Shown here: in pieces, positions 36,042 to 45,978 of the stretch
How positions within the stretch are numbered: position 1 is the stretch's first letter
Layout of the letters: every line of letters begins with the position of its first letter
NCBI RefSeq assembly: GCF_013385635.1
Contig: NZ_JACAPR010000007.1
Coordinates: forward strand, 1-64,000
Reading direction: 5' to 3'
Origin: Pseudomonas gingeri
Lineage (GTDB): Bacteria > Pseudomonadota > Gammaproteobacteria > Pseudomonadales > Pseudomonadaceae
Length of the DNA: 64,000 bases
Position numbers and translations under genes: made by a program
The notes under the pieces: generated by a model
The model's database searches: none
What the model saw: the letters and a program-made list of their open reading frames with translations, nothing else
What the model was told of the DNA's origin: nothing

Positions 36042-36734
36042 TCAGATCAGGCGGATTTCTTCGTCTGTCAGCGCACGGTATTGCCCGGGGGCGAGGTCAT
36101 CGTCGAGTACCAGTGGTCCCATGCGCTCGCGGTGCAGGCGCAGGACCTTGTTGTCGAAGTGGCCGAACATGCGTTTGACCTGGTGATAGCGGCCCTCGAC
36201 GATGCTCAGCCGGGCGCTGCGCGGACCCAGCAGTTCCAGCCCGGCCGGTTGCGTGGTGAGGTCTTCGAAGGCGAAGTACAGGCCTTCGGCAAAGGTCGCG
36301 GCGTATTCGACGCCGATCACCTGCTCGGTCTCCACGTAGTAAACCTTGGGCAGCTTGGTCAGCGGCTGCGTGAGGCGCCGCGACCACTGTCCGTCGTTGG
36401 TCAGCAGCATCAGGCCGGTGGTGTTGAAGTCCAGGCGGCCGGCGATATGCAGCTCATGGACGTCCGGTTCCTGCAGCAGGTCGAGGACGGTAGGGTGCTG
36501 CGGGTCGCGGGTGGCGCTGACGCAGCCCTGGGGTTTGTGCAGCATGAAGTAGCGCGGCGGGCGACCGGCCTGCAGCACTTCGTCGTCGACTTCGACCTGG
36601 CTGAACTCGCGCACTTCATGATGCGGATCGGAGGCGATCAGGCCATCGACCCTGACCCGCTTTTCCACCAGCAACAGGCGTACCTGCTGGCGATTGAAAC
36701 GGGGCAGGTTGCTGAGGAAACGGTCGAGGCGCAT
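36042..36734 (-). CDS. rsuA: 16S rRNA pseudouridine(516) synthase
   Basis: This 230-residue protein has an N-terminal S4-like domain (MRLDRFLSNLPRFNRQQVRLLL) and a catalytic domain with GRLDFNTTGLMLLTNDG, where the Asp is the nucleophile (about residue 101). The C-terminal EGRYHQVKRMFGHFDNKVLRLHR motif is the standard RsuA/RluB tail. It modifies U516 of 16S rRNA. Confidence 0.92.
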   Translation of the reverse strand: MRLDRFLSNLPRFNRQQVRLLLVEKRVRVDGLIASDPHHEVREFSQVEVDDEVLQAGRPPRYFMLHKPQGCVSATRDPQHPTVLDLLQEPDVHELHIAGRLDFNTTGLMLLTNDGQWSRRLTQPLTKLPKVYYVETEQVIGVEYAATFAEGLYFAFEDLTTQPAGLELLGPRSARLSIVEGRYHQVKRMFGHFDNKVLRLHRERMGPLVLDDDLAPGQYRALTDEEIRLI

Positions 36735-36772
36735 GGCGGGATGTTCATGGGAAAGCGGGCGGGCATTTTACG

Positions 36773-36994
36773 TCATGGCGCCGAGGATGGGGCCTGCTTC
36801 AACTGTTCGTCCACCTGCGCGCAACGCGGACACAGGCAGGCGGTGTTGCGCAACTCCGCGGGCAGGGCTTCGAGCACGGCCCGGTCGATGCTGACGCTGT
36901 AGCACCAGCAGGGCCGGTCGGCGGTACGCGGATCGGCCAGGGTGCAGTCGTTGCGGGCGCCGCAGGCCGGGCAGAGGCTGGGGTCATTATTCAT
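36773..36994 (-). CDS. Cysteine-rich CWC-family small protein
   Basis: Start at the ATG at 36994 (73 residues or so, MNNDPSLCPACGARNDCTLA). Pairs of cysteines, CPACGARNDC, CWCY and CLCPRC, form a likely zinc-binding fold; the CWC motif gives the family its name. Function unknown. Its ATG overlaps the end of the diguanylate cyclase gene by 8 bases, so the two are probably co-translated. An in-frame start at 37060 inside that gene is unlikely. Confidence 0.82.
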   Translation of the reverse strand: MNNDPSLCPACGARNDCTLADPRTADRPCWCYSVSIDRAVLEALPAELRNTACLCPRCAQVDEQLKQAPSSAP

Positions 36995-38477
36995 TGGCGG
37001 ACTTTGGCAGGTCGCTGCAGACGCGGTTGCGCCCGCTCTGCTTGGCGCGATACAGCGCATGGTCGGCGCGGGCCAGCAGGCTGTGCAGGGTGTCGTCCTG
37101 TTGCAGTGAGGTCAGGCCGATACTGACGGTCAGTTGCAGGCTGTGGCCGTTGTAGCTGTAGCGCTGTTGTTCGACATGTCGGCGAATCTTCTCGGCAACC
37201 AGCTGCGCATTGTTGCTGTCGGTGTCCTTGAGCAGCACGATGAATTCCTCGCCGCCCCAGCGGCAGATGATTTCCGACTGGCGCAGGCAGCTTTCCAGGT
37301 CCCGGGCAAAACCGCTCAGCACGGCATCGCCAGCGAGGTGGCCATGGCTGTCGTTGAGCTGCTTGAAGTGATCCAGGTCCAGCAGCAGCGCGGTCAGCGG
37401 CTTGGGCTCGCGCTGGGCTTCGTGCAAGGCCTGGGCCGCCAGCAGGTCGAAGCCCCGGCGGTTGGGCAGGCCGGTCAGGCTGTCGAGGGTCGCCAGGGCC
37501 TGGATCTTGCGCTGGTAGCGATGGATCACGCGGTTGAGCAGGGCCAGTACGATCAGGGTCACGACCAGGCAGATCAGCAGGTTCAGGTACAGCGATTGGC
37601 GGATCCCGCTGAGGGCGCCGTCTTCGCGCTTGTCGACGAACAGGTACCAGTTCAGTTCCGGAATGAAGCGCACGTTGAGGAAATGCCGCTGGCCGTCCGA
37701 CTCCGCATAGTCGTAGCTGCCGTCGTGGGGCTTGGGCAACTTGGCCAGCAGGTTCTGCATGCTCGCCAGGTCGTTGAGCGACTTGCCGGCACGGGCGCCT
37801 TCGGGGCCGCCGTCGGCGCCGGTCAGTACCAGGCGGCCAAAGGTGTCGACGAAGTACACACTGCGCTGGTAGCGCTGCTGGTACTTGTCGATCAGCTTGA
37901 TCACCGCGTCGACGGTGAGGCCGACTCCGGCCGCGCCGATAAAGTGTTCGTCGTAGTCGAAGACCTTGTAGTTGATGAAGAAGGTCAGGCGGTTGTTGTT
38001 GGCGCTGTCCGGGTCGACGTTGATCTCATAGGGTGGCTGCATGTCGCGCACGCGGAAGTACCAGAGGTCGTTGGGTTCATCGATGCGGACTTTCTTCAGC
38101 ACGCCCTTGGCCTGGTAGTAGGTCAGGTTGCTGTTGGAAACGAAGAAGGCGGTGTAGGCGCCGTAGTGGGTCATGACCTCGTTGAGGTAGCGGGTCATCT
38201 GGTCCGGATCGCGCTCGCCGGCCACCACCCAGTCGCGCATGAAGGTGTCGCGGGCCATCATCGAGGAAATCAGGATCGGCCGCACCAGGTCCTTCTGGAT
38301 TTCCGAATAGACCGTGTCGGACGTCAGCGGCAGTTCGGTGTTGATGATGCCGTCGCGGATCGAGGCGCGCGAGGCGTAGTAGCTGAGCAGCGAAGTGGCG
38401 AGGAAACCGCAGCCGAGCAGGGCGATCAGCGTCACCGCCAGCGAGCGTTGCGAATAGAGTACAGAGCGAAGCGGCAT
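36987..38477 (-). CDS. Membrane diguanylate cyclase with dCache sensor
   Basis: The start at 38477 (MPLRSVLYSQRSLAVTLIALLGC) gives 496 residues; the frame is open to 38573. One helix at about residues 12-32 and another at about 300-322 flank a periplasmic double-Cache sensor (YQAKGVLKKVRID; FINYKVFDYDEHFIGAAGVGL). The GGDEF domain has an intact GGEEF active site. The place of the inhibitory RxxD reads RQSE, so product inhibition may be altered. It is divergent from a two-Cache periplasmic protein gene. Confidence 0.88.
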   Translation of the reverse strand: MPLRSVLYSQRSLAVTLIALLGCGFLATSLLSYYASRASIRDGIINTELPLTSDTVYSEIQKDLVRPILISSMMARDTFMRDWVVAGERDPDQMTRYLNEVMTHYGAYTAFFVSNSNLTYYQAKGVLKKVRIDEPNDLWYFRVRDMQPPYEINVDPDSANNNRLTFFINYKVFDYDEHFIGAAGVGLTVDAVIKLIDKYQQRYQRSVYFVDTFGRLVLTGADGGPEGARAGKSLNDLASMQNLLAKLPKPHDGSYDYAESDGQRHFLNVRFIPELNWYLFVDKREDGALSGIRQSLYLNLLICLVVTLIVLALLNRVIHRYQRKIQALATLDSLTGLPNRRGFDLLAAQALHEAQREPKPLTALLLDLDHFKQLNDSHGHLAGDAVLSGFARDLESCLRQSEIICRWGGEEFIVLLKDTDSNNAQLVAEKIRRHVEQQRYSYNGHSLQLTVSIGLTSLQQDDTLHSLLARADHALYRAKQSGRNRVCSDLPKSANE

Positions 38478-38644
38478 GACGATTCCGTAGGCGGTTCCCG
38501 ATGGACGCATTCTAGTGCCCAGTCCGGTAAATGACTGCACATTTTGCAGGGATGTTGATGCCGTACTCTTCATTGGCTGAATGGTCCCGTATAGGCCATG
38601 GCGGTCTACGCTCTTGGGAGACCAACAAGAACGGGGGATACACC

Positions 38645-39493
38645 ATGAAGTCAGGCCTGCTACGAGCCTTGTCAGGTTGCCTGCTGTTGCTGTGCGGGGG
38701 GATGGCGTCGGCCGCGACCGCGCCGGCCGACGAGGCGCCTGCCGCCAGGGCGCTGCTGGAAAAGGCCCTGGCCTATTACCACGACCAGGGCGACAAGGCG
38801 TTCGCGGCGTTCAGTCGTCAGGGCGAGTTCGTCGATCAGGATCGTTATGTGTTCGTGGTCGACACCCGGGGCGTGATGCTCGCCAGCGGCGGCCCGTCTG
38901 CGGCGTTGATCGGTCGGGACGTGTCCGAGGTGCTCGGCGCGGATTTGCGCAAGGCCTTCAAGGACGTGCTCAAGACTCCGGAGGGCAGCGGGATCCAGGA
39001 GACCGAGTATCGCTGGCAGAACTGGAGTGACGGCAAGGTCGAGCGCAAGCGGGTGTTTTTCCAGCGGGTCGGCGAGCGCATCCTCGCCGTGGGTTATTAC
39101 CTGCCCCGGGCTTCGGCGGAGCAGGCCAAGGCCTTGCTGGCCAGGGCGGCGAGCGATCTGGGCAAAGACCGCAAAGGCACGCTGGAGGAGATCAACGGGC
39201 TGCAGGGCGGGTTCCTGCAGGATGACCTGTATGTCTTTGTCGTGGACCTGAAGACGCACCGTTACCTGGCCCACGGTACCAACCTGCGCATGGTCAATAC
39301 CGATTTCGCCAAGGTCAGGGACCCTGACGGCAAGCCGGTGGGCGAGCCGATCCTGGCGATGATGGGCAAGCAGGAGCAGGGCGAGTACGCGTATCGCTGG
39401 AAGAACCCGGTGACCGGCAAGGTCGAGGACAAGCATGCTTACTTGCGCAAGGTCGGGCAGTTGCTGGTGGCGGTCGGGTACTACAGTCCCTGA
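38645..39493 (+). CDS. Periplasmic protein of two single-Cache domains, no output domain
   Basis: Start at 38645 (MKSGLLRALSGCLLLLCGG, Sec signal) after GGGGGATACACC gives 282 residues. The two halves repeat the same design: FSRQGEFVDQDRYVFVVDTRGVMLASGG ... RILAVGYYLP and INGLQGGFLQDDLYVFVVDLKTHRYLAHG ... LLVAVGYYSP. These are sCache_2 folds that bind small ligands. There is no kinase, GGDEF or methyl-accepting domain. A role feeding the divergent Cache cyclase is possible but unproved. Confidence 0.82.
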   Translation: MKSGLLRALSGCLLLLCGGMASAATAPADEAPAARALLEKALAYYHDQGDKAFAAFSRQGEFVDQDRYVFVVDTRGVMLASGGPSAALIGRDVSEVLGADLRKAFKDVLKTPEGSGIQETEYRWQNWSDGKVERKRVFFQRVGERILAVGYYLPRASAEQAKALLARAASDLGKDRKGTLEEINGLQGGFLQDDLYVFVVDLKTHRYLAHGTNLRMVNTDFAKVRDPDGKPVGEPILAMMGKQEQGEYAYRWKNPVTGKVEDKHAYLRKVGQLLVAVGYYSP

Positions 39494-39560
39494 GTAGACA
39501 CTCCCCTTTTGAAGAGCGGGCTTGTCAGTTTAGGAAAAGGGATCTTGAAAATTTCACGCA

Positions 39561-39655
39561 ACCTGTAGGAGCCGGGCTTGTCGGGACGCCGCACCGCCGC
39601 GAAGCTTTTAGCGGCTTCACGGGCTTCTTCGCTGGCAAGCCAGGCTCCTGCAAGG
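39561..39655. repeat. REP doublet between the Cache gene and the MFS gene
   Basis: An extended REP half GTAGGAGCCGGGCTTGTCGG from 39564, continuing GACGCCGCACCGCCGCGAAG, faces CTTCGCTGGCAAGCCAGGCT ending near 39654. It may end transcription of both convergent genes. Bases 39576-39613 are identical to 43887-43924. Confidence 0.8.
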
Positions 39656-39666
39656 ACCGTGTTCAC

Positions 39667-41184
39667 TTAGTGTGCCTTGTCTTCCCTTCCGCGCAGTACC
39701 TTGTTCGGCATGGCGATGGCCGCGGCCAATCCGAGCAGGGCGACGCCGGCGCTGATCAGCAGCAGATGCCGGAAGGTCAGCAGCAACTCGGCCCGCAGGG
39801 CTTCCTGCGCCGGACCCGGTGCGGCGTTGAGGCCATCGAGCAGGGCGTTGCCCGAACTGCCTTCGGCGATCACCGCGGTGCCGGTCAGGTGGGTCAGGCT
39901 AGAGTCCTGCAACAACGCCAGCAACAGCGCCGACATCAGGGCCACACCCACCGCCCCGCCGAGGGAGCGGAACAGGTTTGTGGTGCTGGTGGCGACGCCG
40001 ATATCCCGTTGCTCCACCGAGTTCTGCGTGCCCACCAGCGAGGTCGGGAACTGCAGGCCGCCGGCAATCCCGCAGAGCAGCATGAGCAGGCTGCTCGGCA
40101 CCACGGCCTGGGGCGCGGTGAATGCCATGCCGACAATGGCCAGGGGCATCAGCACTGCACCGCTGAGGATCATCGGTTTGTAGTAGCCGGTCACCGAGGT
40201 CATGCGCCCGGCGAAGTAGGCGCCCATGGGCAAGCCCATCGCCAGCGGCAACAGGTGCAGCGCCGCGCTGTCGGCGCCGGCGCCGGTCACGCTCTGGAAG
40301 CGCAGCGGCATCAGCACGGTCAGCGAAATCGCCTGGAAACTGGTGAAGAAGATCGTGCACCAGCACAGCAGGGCATTGTGGTTGACGAACAGGTGCATCG
40401 GCAGCAGCGGTTCGGCGGTGCGCCGTTCATGCAGGACGAATAGCGCCAGGGCCACCACTGCCGTGGTCAGCAGCCCCAGCACATCGCTGTCGTTCCAGCG
40501 ATGGCCCTGGCCGATCTGGGTGATACCCAGCAGCAGGGCGGTCAGGCCGACGATCATCAGCAGTGTGCCGAGGTAGTCGATGACCGGTTTACGCTGCGGG
40601 ACCGGCAGGCCCACCAGTGTCCGGTGCGCCACCCACCAGGCGCCCAGGCCCAGCGGCAGGTTGATCAGGAACACCCAGCGCCACGACAGGTACTCGGTCA
40701 TATAGCCGCCCAGCACCGGACCGGCGACGCTTGCCACCGCGTACATGCTGCTGAAATAACCCTGGTAACGACCGCGCTCGCGCGGCGGGATGATGTCGCC
40801 GATGATCGCCTGGCTGACCGAAATCATTCCGCCGGCACCGATGCCCTGGATGATCCGCGCAATCACCAGTTGCTCCATGCTCTGGGCCATGCCGCAGAAC
40901 AGCGAGGCCAGGGTGAACAGGCCCATGCCGAACAGCATCAGCTTGCGTCGACCGTAGAGGTCGCCCAGCTTGCCGTAGATCGGCACGGCCACGGTCATGG
41001 CGACCATGTAGCCGGAAATCACCCAGGCCAGCAGGCCGACATCCTTGAACTGGGCGGAAATGGCAGGGATGGAGACGGCGACGATGGTCTGGTCCAGGGC
41101 GCCGAGGAAGATCGCCAGCATCAGGGCGATCAGGATGCTGCGAATCGCCGGCTTCGTCTGGCCGGGCTGATGAAGATTGGTCAC
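39667..41184 (-). CDS. MFS multidrug efflux permease, EmrB/QacA (DHA2) type
   Basis: I start it at the GTG at 41184, just after AGGTTCTACC (505 residues, VTNLHQPGQTKPAIRSILIAL); the frame is open to 41313 through REP-like sequence. Fourteen helices and the DHA2 signature LGALDQTIVAVSIPAI in helix 1 are present. Motif A reads GKLGDLYGRRKLMLFG and motif C GPVLGGYMTE. It exports drugs or toxic organics with protons. No MFP gene adjoins. Confidence 0.88.
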   Translation of the reverse strand: MTNLHQPGQTKPAIRSILIALMLAIFLGALDQTIVAVSIPAISAQFKDVGLLAWVISGYMVAMTVAVPIYGKLGDLYGRRKLMLFGMGLFTLASLFCGMAQSMEQLVIARIIQGIGAGGMISVSQAIIGDIIPPRERGRYQGYFSSMYAVASVAGPVLGGYMTEYLSWRWVFLINLPLGLGAWWVAHRTLVGLPVPQRKPVIDYLGTLLMIVGLTALLLGITQIGQGHRWNDSDVLGLLTTAVVALALFVLHERRTAEPLLPMHLFVNHNALLCWCTIFFTSFQAISLTVLMPLRFQSVTGAGADSAALHLLPLAMGLPMGAYFAGRMTSVTGYYKPMILSGAVLMPLAIVGMAFTAPQAVVPSSLLMLLCGIAGGLQFPTSLVGTQNSVEQRDIGVATSTTNLFRSLGGAVGVALMSALLLALLQDSSLTHLTGTAVIAEGSSGNALLDGLNAAPGPAQEALRAELLLTFRHLLLISAGVALLGLAAAIAMPNKVLRGREDKAH

Positions 41185-41242
41185 GGTAGAACCTGCACGC
41201 TGAGATTGACCCGTGATCTGTCTTGAGCGCCGCTGTCCTCTG

Positions 41243-41318
41243 CACGCGCCGGGCCTGCCCGCGAAAAGGCCCTCGGGACCTTTGAATGTTTCGCGAGCAA
41301 GCCTGGCCCCCACAGGTA
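41243..41318. repeat. Degenerate REP doublet
   Basis: A half CGCGCCGGGCCTGCCCGCGA (from about 41249) faces TTTCGCGAGCAAGCCTGGCC at 41290-41309. It matches the genome's other REP units imperfectly. Confidence 0.55.
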
Positions 41319-41387
41319 TGCATCAGTTCCGGACCGACGGTTATCGGGACAAGCACGGGAGTGCCTGCCAGTGTACTAGATAGCCTG

Positions 41388-42671
<1,284 letters not shown>

Positions 42672-42746
42672 TTAGAAGGTGAAAACTGTGCATTTGCCGG
42701 TACTTTCCAACAATGCGGGCGATTATCGCCCAGGTCTTCCGCACCG

Positions 42747-43628
42747 ATGAACAAGCCCGCCACCGCGTCGATTCCGGTCTTCAAGCTCTACGGTGAAAAC
42801 CAGGACTGGATCACCCCGGATCTGCTGCACTGCGAGACCATTCCCAAGCGCAGCCGCCTGCATCACTGGGAGATCCAGCCACATCGGCATGCCGATCTGT
42901 GCCAGTTGCTGTTTCTCAACAAGGGCCAGGCCGAGGTCGATATCGAAGGGCAGCGCACCACCTTGCGTGAGTCGGCGATCCAGGTGGTGCCGCCGCTGTG
43001 TGTGCACGGTTTTCACTTTTCCGAGAATATCGACGGCTACGTGCTGACCCTGGCCGCGCCGCTGGTGGCACAACTCCAGCAGCAACTGGGCAGTTCGCCG
43101 GATGCCCTGGCGCTTGCCGCGAGTTATCCGGCGGGCCGGGACCGGGCCTATCTCAACCGTTTGTTCAGTGCCTTGCAGAGTGAGTACGCGGCGAATCAGC
43201 CGGCGCGGGACATGCTCCTGCGTTCGCTGGTCAGTGTGTTGCTGGTATGGGTCAGCCGTCAGGTGATCCGCCGCCAGGCAGCCGGACAGCTACCCGAGCG
43301 CGGGCGGGAGTACCTGAGTCGTTTCAACGGGTTGGTGGAGGCGCACTTTCGCCAGCAGCCGAGTGTCGAGCAACTGGCCCACAGGGTCGGCATTTCCGTT
43401 GCGCACTTGAACAGTACCTGCCGGGAATGGGCGGGGCAGTCGGCGTTACAGATGATCCACCAGCGCCTGTTGCTGGAGGCCAAGCGCAACCTGATCTACA
43501 CGCGCATGAGCATCAATCAGGTAGCGGATGACCTGGGCTTTGCCGACCCGGCCTATTTCTCGCGGTTCTTCCGCCGCATGACCGGGCTTTCACCGAGCGC
43601 CTTTCGCGCCGATATCAGCCTAACGTAG
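42747..43628 (+). CDS. pobR: AraC-family activator of pobA
   Basis: This 293-residue regulator has an N-terminal cupin sensing domain (LHHWEIQPHRHADLCQLLFLNKG) and a C-terminal double helix-turn-helix (SVEQLAHRVGISVAHLNSTC; SINQVADDLGFADPAYFSRFFRRMTG). It is divergent from pobA with a 174-base intergenic region and corresponds to the AraC-type PobR/PobC of pseudomonads. It presumably binds 4-hydroxybenzoate. Confidence 0.92.
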   Translation: MNKPATASIPVFKLYGENQDWITPDLLHCETIPKRSRLHHWEIQPHRHADLCQLLFLNKGQAEVDIEGQRTTLRESAIQVVPPLCVHGFHFSENIDGYVLTLAAPLVAQLQQQLGSSPDALALAASYPAGRDRAYLNRLFSALQSEYAANQPARDMLLRSLVSVLLVWVSRQVIRRQAAGQLPERGREYLSRFNGLVEAHFRQQPSVEQLAHRVGISVAHLNSTCREWAGQSALQMIHQRLLLEAKRNLIYTRMSINQVADDLGFADPAYFSRFFRRMTGLSPSAFRADISLT

Positions 43629-43796
43629 CGCGCTCAGGCTCGCCGTATGCGGCACGCAGTGCTCAAGGTTGCAGGTGGAGAGGTTGCGCGGTGTCTGCCT
43701 GAGCTGTTCGACCCGCCAGGCGGCGGTGGCATACAGCGCAATGGCGGCGCAGACAGCGAGAACGGCGGCACATTTTCTTGTTTTGAGGATGTTCAT
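43620..43796 (-). CDS. 58-residue membrane-anchored protein, unrecognised
   Basis: A short frame runs from the ATG at 43796 to a TAG at 43620, with AGAGG 7 bases upstream. The peptide starts MNILKTRKCAAVLAVCAAIA, has one hydrophobic helix (about residues 9-27), then a tail with CNLEHC, two cysteines four residues apart. It converges on pobR and overlaps its end by 9 bases. It reads as a small inner membrane protein with a periplasmic tail. Confidence 0.65.
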   Translation of the reverse strand: MNILKTRKCAAVLAVCAAIALYATAAWRVEQLRQTPRNLSTCNLEHCVPHTASLSALR

Positions 43797-43875
43797 GGTG
43801 CTGACCTCTTACTCAGTCGAACCCGGTTCGCTAGAAGGTACTGAGTTGAAGATTAGGTCAGTTGTGCCGACTTGT

Positions 43876-43972
43876 GTAGGAGCGGTGCTTGTCGGGACGC
43901 CGCACCGCCGCGAAGCTTTTAGCGATCTCCAGGGCCTCATCGCCGGCAAGCCGGCTCCTACAGGTCGGTGCA
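43876..43972. repeat. REP doublet, extended variant
   Basis: The half GTAGGAGCGGTGCTTGTCGG, continued by GACGCCGCACCGCCGCGAAG, faces ATCGCCGGCAAGCCGGCTCC ending near 43972. It contains the same 38-base core as at 39576. Confidence 0.8.
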
Positions 43973-44014
43973 TCACCGCAAAACGCAGGAACGATCTCTG
44001 GATGGTCCGTGCAG

Positions 44015-44920
44015 TCAGAGCCCCTCGTCCCAGGCCGGCGTCTCGGGAAAGCGCTGCACCAGGAAGTCCAGCATGCTGCGCAGGGTCGCCGGCATATGCT
44101 TGCGCGAGGCATACACCGCATAGATGTTCATCAGCCGGGGTTCGGCGTGGGGCAGCAGGCGTACCAGCTCGCCGCGGTGGATGTGCACCCCGGCCTGGTA
44201 GGTGGGCAGCATCGAGATGCCGGCCCCGGCCATGACCGCGCGTAGCAGCGTGCTGGCTTCGTTCGCGCTGATAGTGCCCTGGACCGGCACCGACACCTGC
44301 TCGCCGTCCTGCTCGAAATGCCAGAGGCTCTTGCCGAAGTAGGAGTGCGTCAGGCAGTTGTGCCGGCTCAGTTCCTCGACCCGTTGCGGCGCCGGGTGTT
44401 CGCGCAGGTAGGCCGGTGACGCGCAGATCACCGAGCGGCAGACCGTCAGCCGTCGGGCGATCAGGTTCGGGTCCAGGTCGTTGCTGGTGCGGATCGCCAG
44501 GTCGATGCGTTCGTCCACCAGGTTCACGGTGCGGTCGAGCATCTGCAGGTCGATGCTGACGCCGGGGAAGCGCTTGACGTATTCGGCCATCGCATCGACC
44601 AGTTGGGCCTGGCCGAAGGAAGTGCTGACACTGATCCGCAGCAAACCGCGTGGCGCCTGATCCGGGGTGCTGACGGCGGCCTGCAGGTCACTGGAAAGCT
44701 CCAGCAGTTGCCGGCAGCGCGGCAGGGTTTCGCTGCCAGCCGCGGTCAGGCTCAACTTGCGCGTGGTGCGGTGCATCAGCCGCGCGCCGACCCAGTCTTC
44801 CAGCTCCGCCAGATAACGCGATACCACCGGCCGCGACAACTCCAGGTGGTCGGCAGCCGCCGATTGGCTACCCAGGTCCACGACTGTGACGAACACCCGC
44901 ATTGCTGTAAGACGATCCAT
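44015..44920 (-). CDS. LysR-family transcriptional regulator
   Basis: The 301-residue protein begins MDRLTAMRVFVTVVDLGSQSAAADHLELSRPVVSRYLAELE, a LysR helix-turn-helix with the unusual SRPVVSR recognition helix in place of SQPAVSR. The effector domain (GLLRISVSTSFGQAQLVDAM) follows. It is divergent from the metallo-beta-lactamase-fold gene, which it probably controls together with the NAD(P)-binding gene beyond it. Confidence 0.9.
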   Translation of the reverse strand: MDRLTAMRVFVTVVDLGSQSAAADHLELSRPVVSRYLAELEDWVGARLMHRTTRKLSLTAAGSETLPRCRQLLELSSDLQAAVSTPDQAPRGLLRISVSTSFGQAQLVDAMAEYVKRFPGVSIDLQMLDRTVNLVDERIDLAIRTSNDLDPNLIARRLTVCRSVICASPAYLREHPAPQRVEELSRHNCLTHSYFGKSLWHFEQDGEQVSVPVQGTISANEASTLLRAVMAGAGISMLPTYQAGVHIHRGELVRLLPHAEPRLMNIYAVYASRKHMPATLRSMLDFLVQRFPETPAWDEGL

Positions 44921-45033
44921 GATTTGCCCGATTTTAGAAACAAACTATGTCCCAGCATCGCATTTTTTGTATCGGATCGGGCAACTAAGCTCTGTTTACT
45001 GCCAATCACGGCAAACAGACTCTGGAGCTGTAC

Positions 45034-45930
45034 ATGATCGGACTTTCTGCATTTCGCCGTCTCTTGCTCGCTGGCGCGACCCTCGGCTTTGCGGCCCTCG
45101 GTTTTGCCGGCCAGGCGGCGGCCCGGCCAGCCCTGATCCTGGATGTCTACAACCCGGGGACGGCGGCGATTTTCCCGGTGACTTCGGTGCTGGTCAGCGG
45201 GGAGAAGGAGGCGATCCTGGTGGACGCCCAGTTTGGCAGGTCCCAGGCCGAGCAGGTGGTGGAAAAGATCCGTGCCAGCGGCAAGCAACTGACCACCATC
45301 TATATCAGTCACGGTGACCCGGATTACTACTTCGGCCTGGACACCCTTACCCGCGCGTTCCCCAAGGCCAAGGTGCTGGCCTCGGCGCCGACCGTGGCGC
45401 ATATCAAGGCCACCGTCGACGGCAAGCTGGCGTTCTGGGGGCCGAAGATGGGCGCCGATGTGCCTGCGCGAACCGTCGTGCCGCAGGTGCTCAAGGGGCA
45501 TCGTCTGATGCTTGAAGGACGCGAGCTGGACATTATCGGCCTGGATGGCCCGCAGCCGGATCGCAGCTTTGTCTGGATCCCGTCGATCAAGGCGGTGGTG
45601 GGCGGCGTGGTGGTCGCACGGAACATCCATGTGTGGATGGCCGACACCCCGTCGGCCCGGTCCCACCAGGATTGGCTGGCTACGCTGCAACGTATCCAGG
45701 CGCTGCAACCGCAGACCCTGGTGCCCGGCCATTACCTCGGCGACGCCGCGCATTCCGTGGCGGCGGCGCAGTTCACCGCGGACTACATCAAGGCCTTTGA
45801 TGAAGAGACCGCCAAGGCCCAGGATTCCACGCAGTTGATCGCGGCCATGAAACAGCGTTACCCGGACCTGGGCGAAGCGTCCTCCCTGGAACTCAGCGCC
45901 AAGGTCGCCAAAGGTGAAATGAAATGGTGA
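45034..45930 (+). CDS. Secreted metallo-beta-lactamase-fold protein
   Basis: This 298-residue protein has a Sec signal (LLAGATLGFAALGFAGQAAA) and an MBL fold: AIFPVTSVLVSGEKEAILVDAQFG, then ISHGDPDYYFGLDTLTRAFP, and LVPGHYLGDA at the end. The usual H-x-H-x-D-H zinc motif reads H-G-D-P-D-Y here, so one zinc site is likely lost or altered. Substrate unknown. It is divergent from a LysR gene. Confidence 0.85.
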   Translation: MIGLSAFRRLLLAGATLGFAALGFAGQAAARPALILDVYNPGTAAIFPVTSVLVSGEKEAILVDAQFGRSQAEQVVEKIRASGKQLTTIYISHGDPDYYFGLDTLTRAFPKAKVLASAPTVAHIKATVDGKLAFWGPKMGADVPARTVVPQVLKGHRLMLEGRELDIIGLDGPQPDRSFVWIPSIKAVVGGVVVARNIHVWMADTPSARSHQDWLATLQRIQALQPQTLVPGHYLGDAAHSVAAAQFTADYIKAFDEETAKAQDSTQLIAAMKQRYPDLGEASSLELSAKVAKGEMKW

Positions 45931-45978
45931 GCCCGCTCACCGCCTGATTGACCGTAAACAACCCATTTGGAGAGCGTC

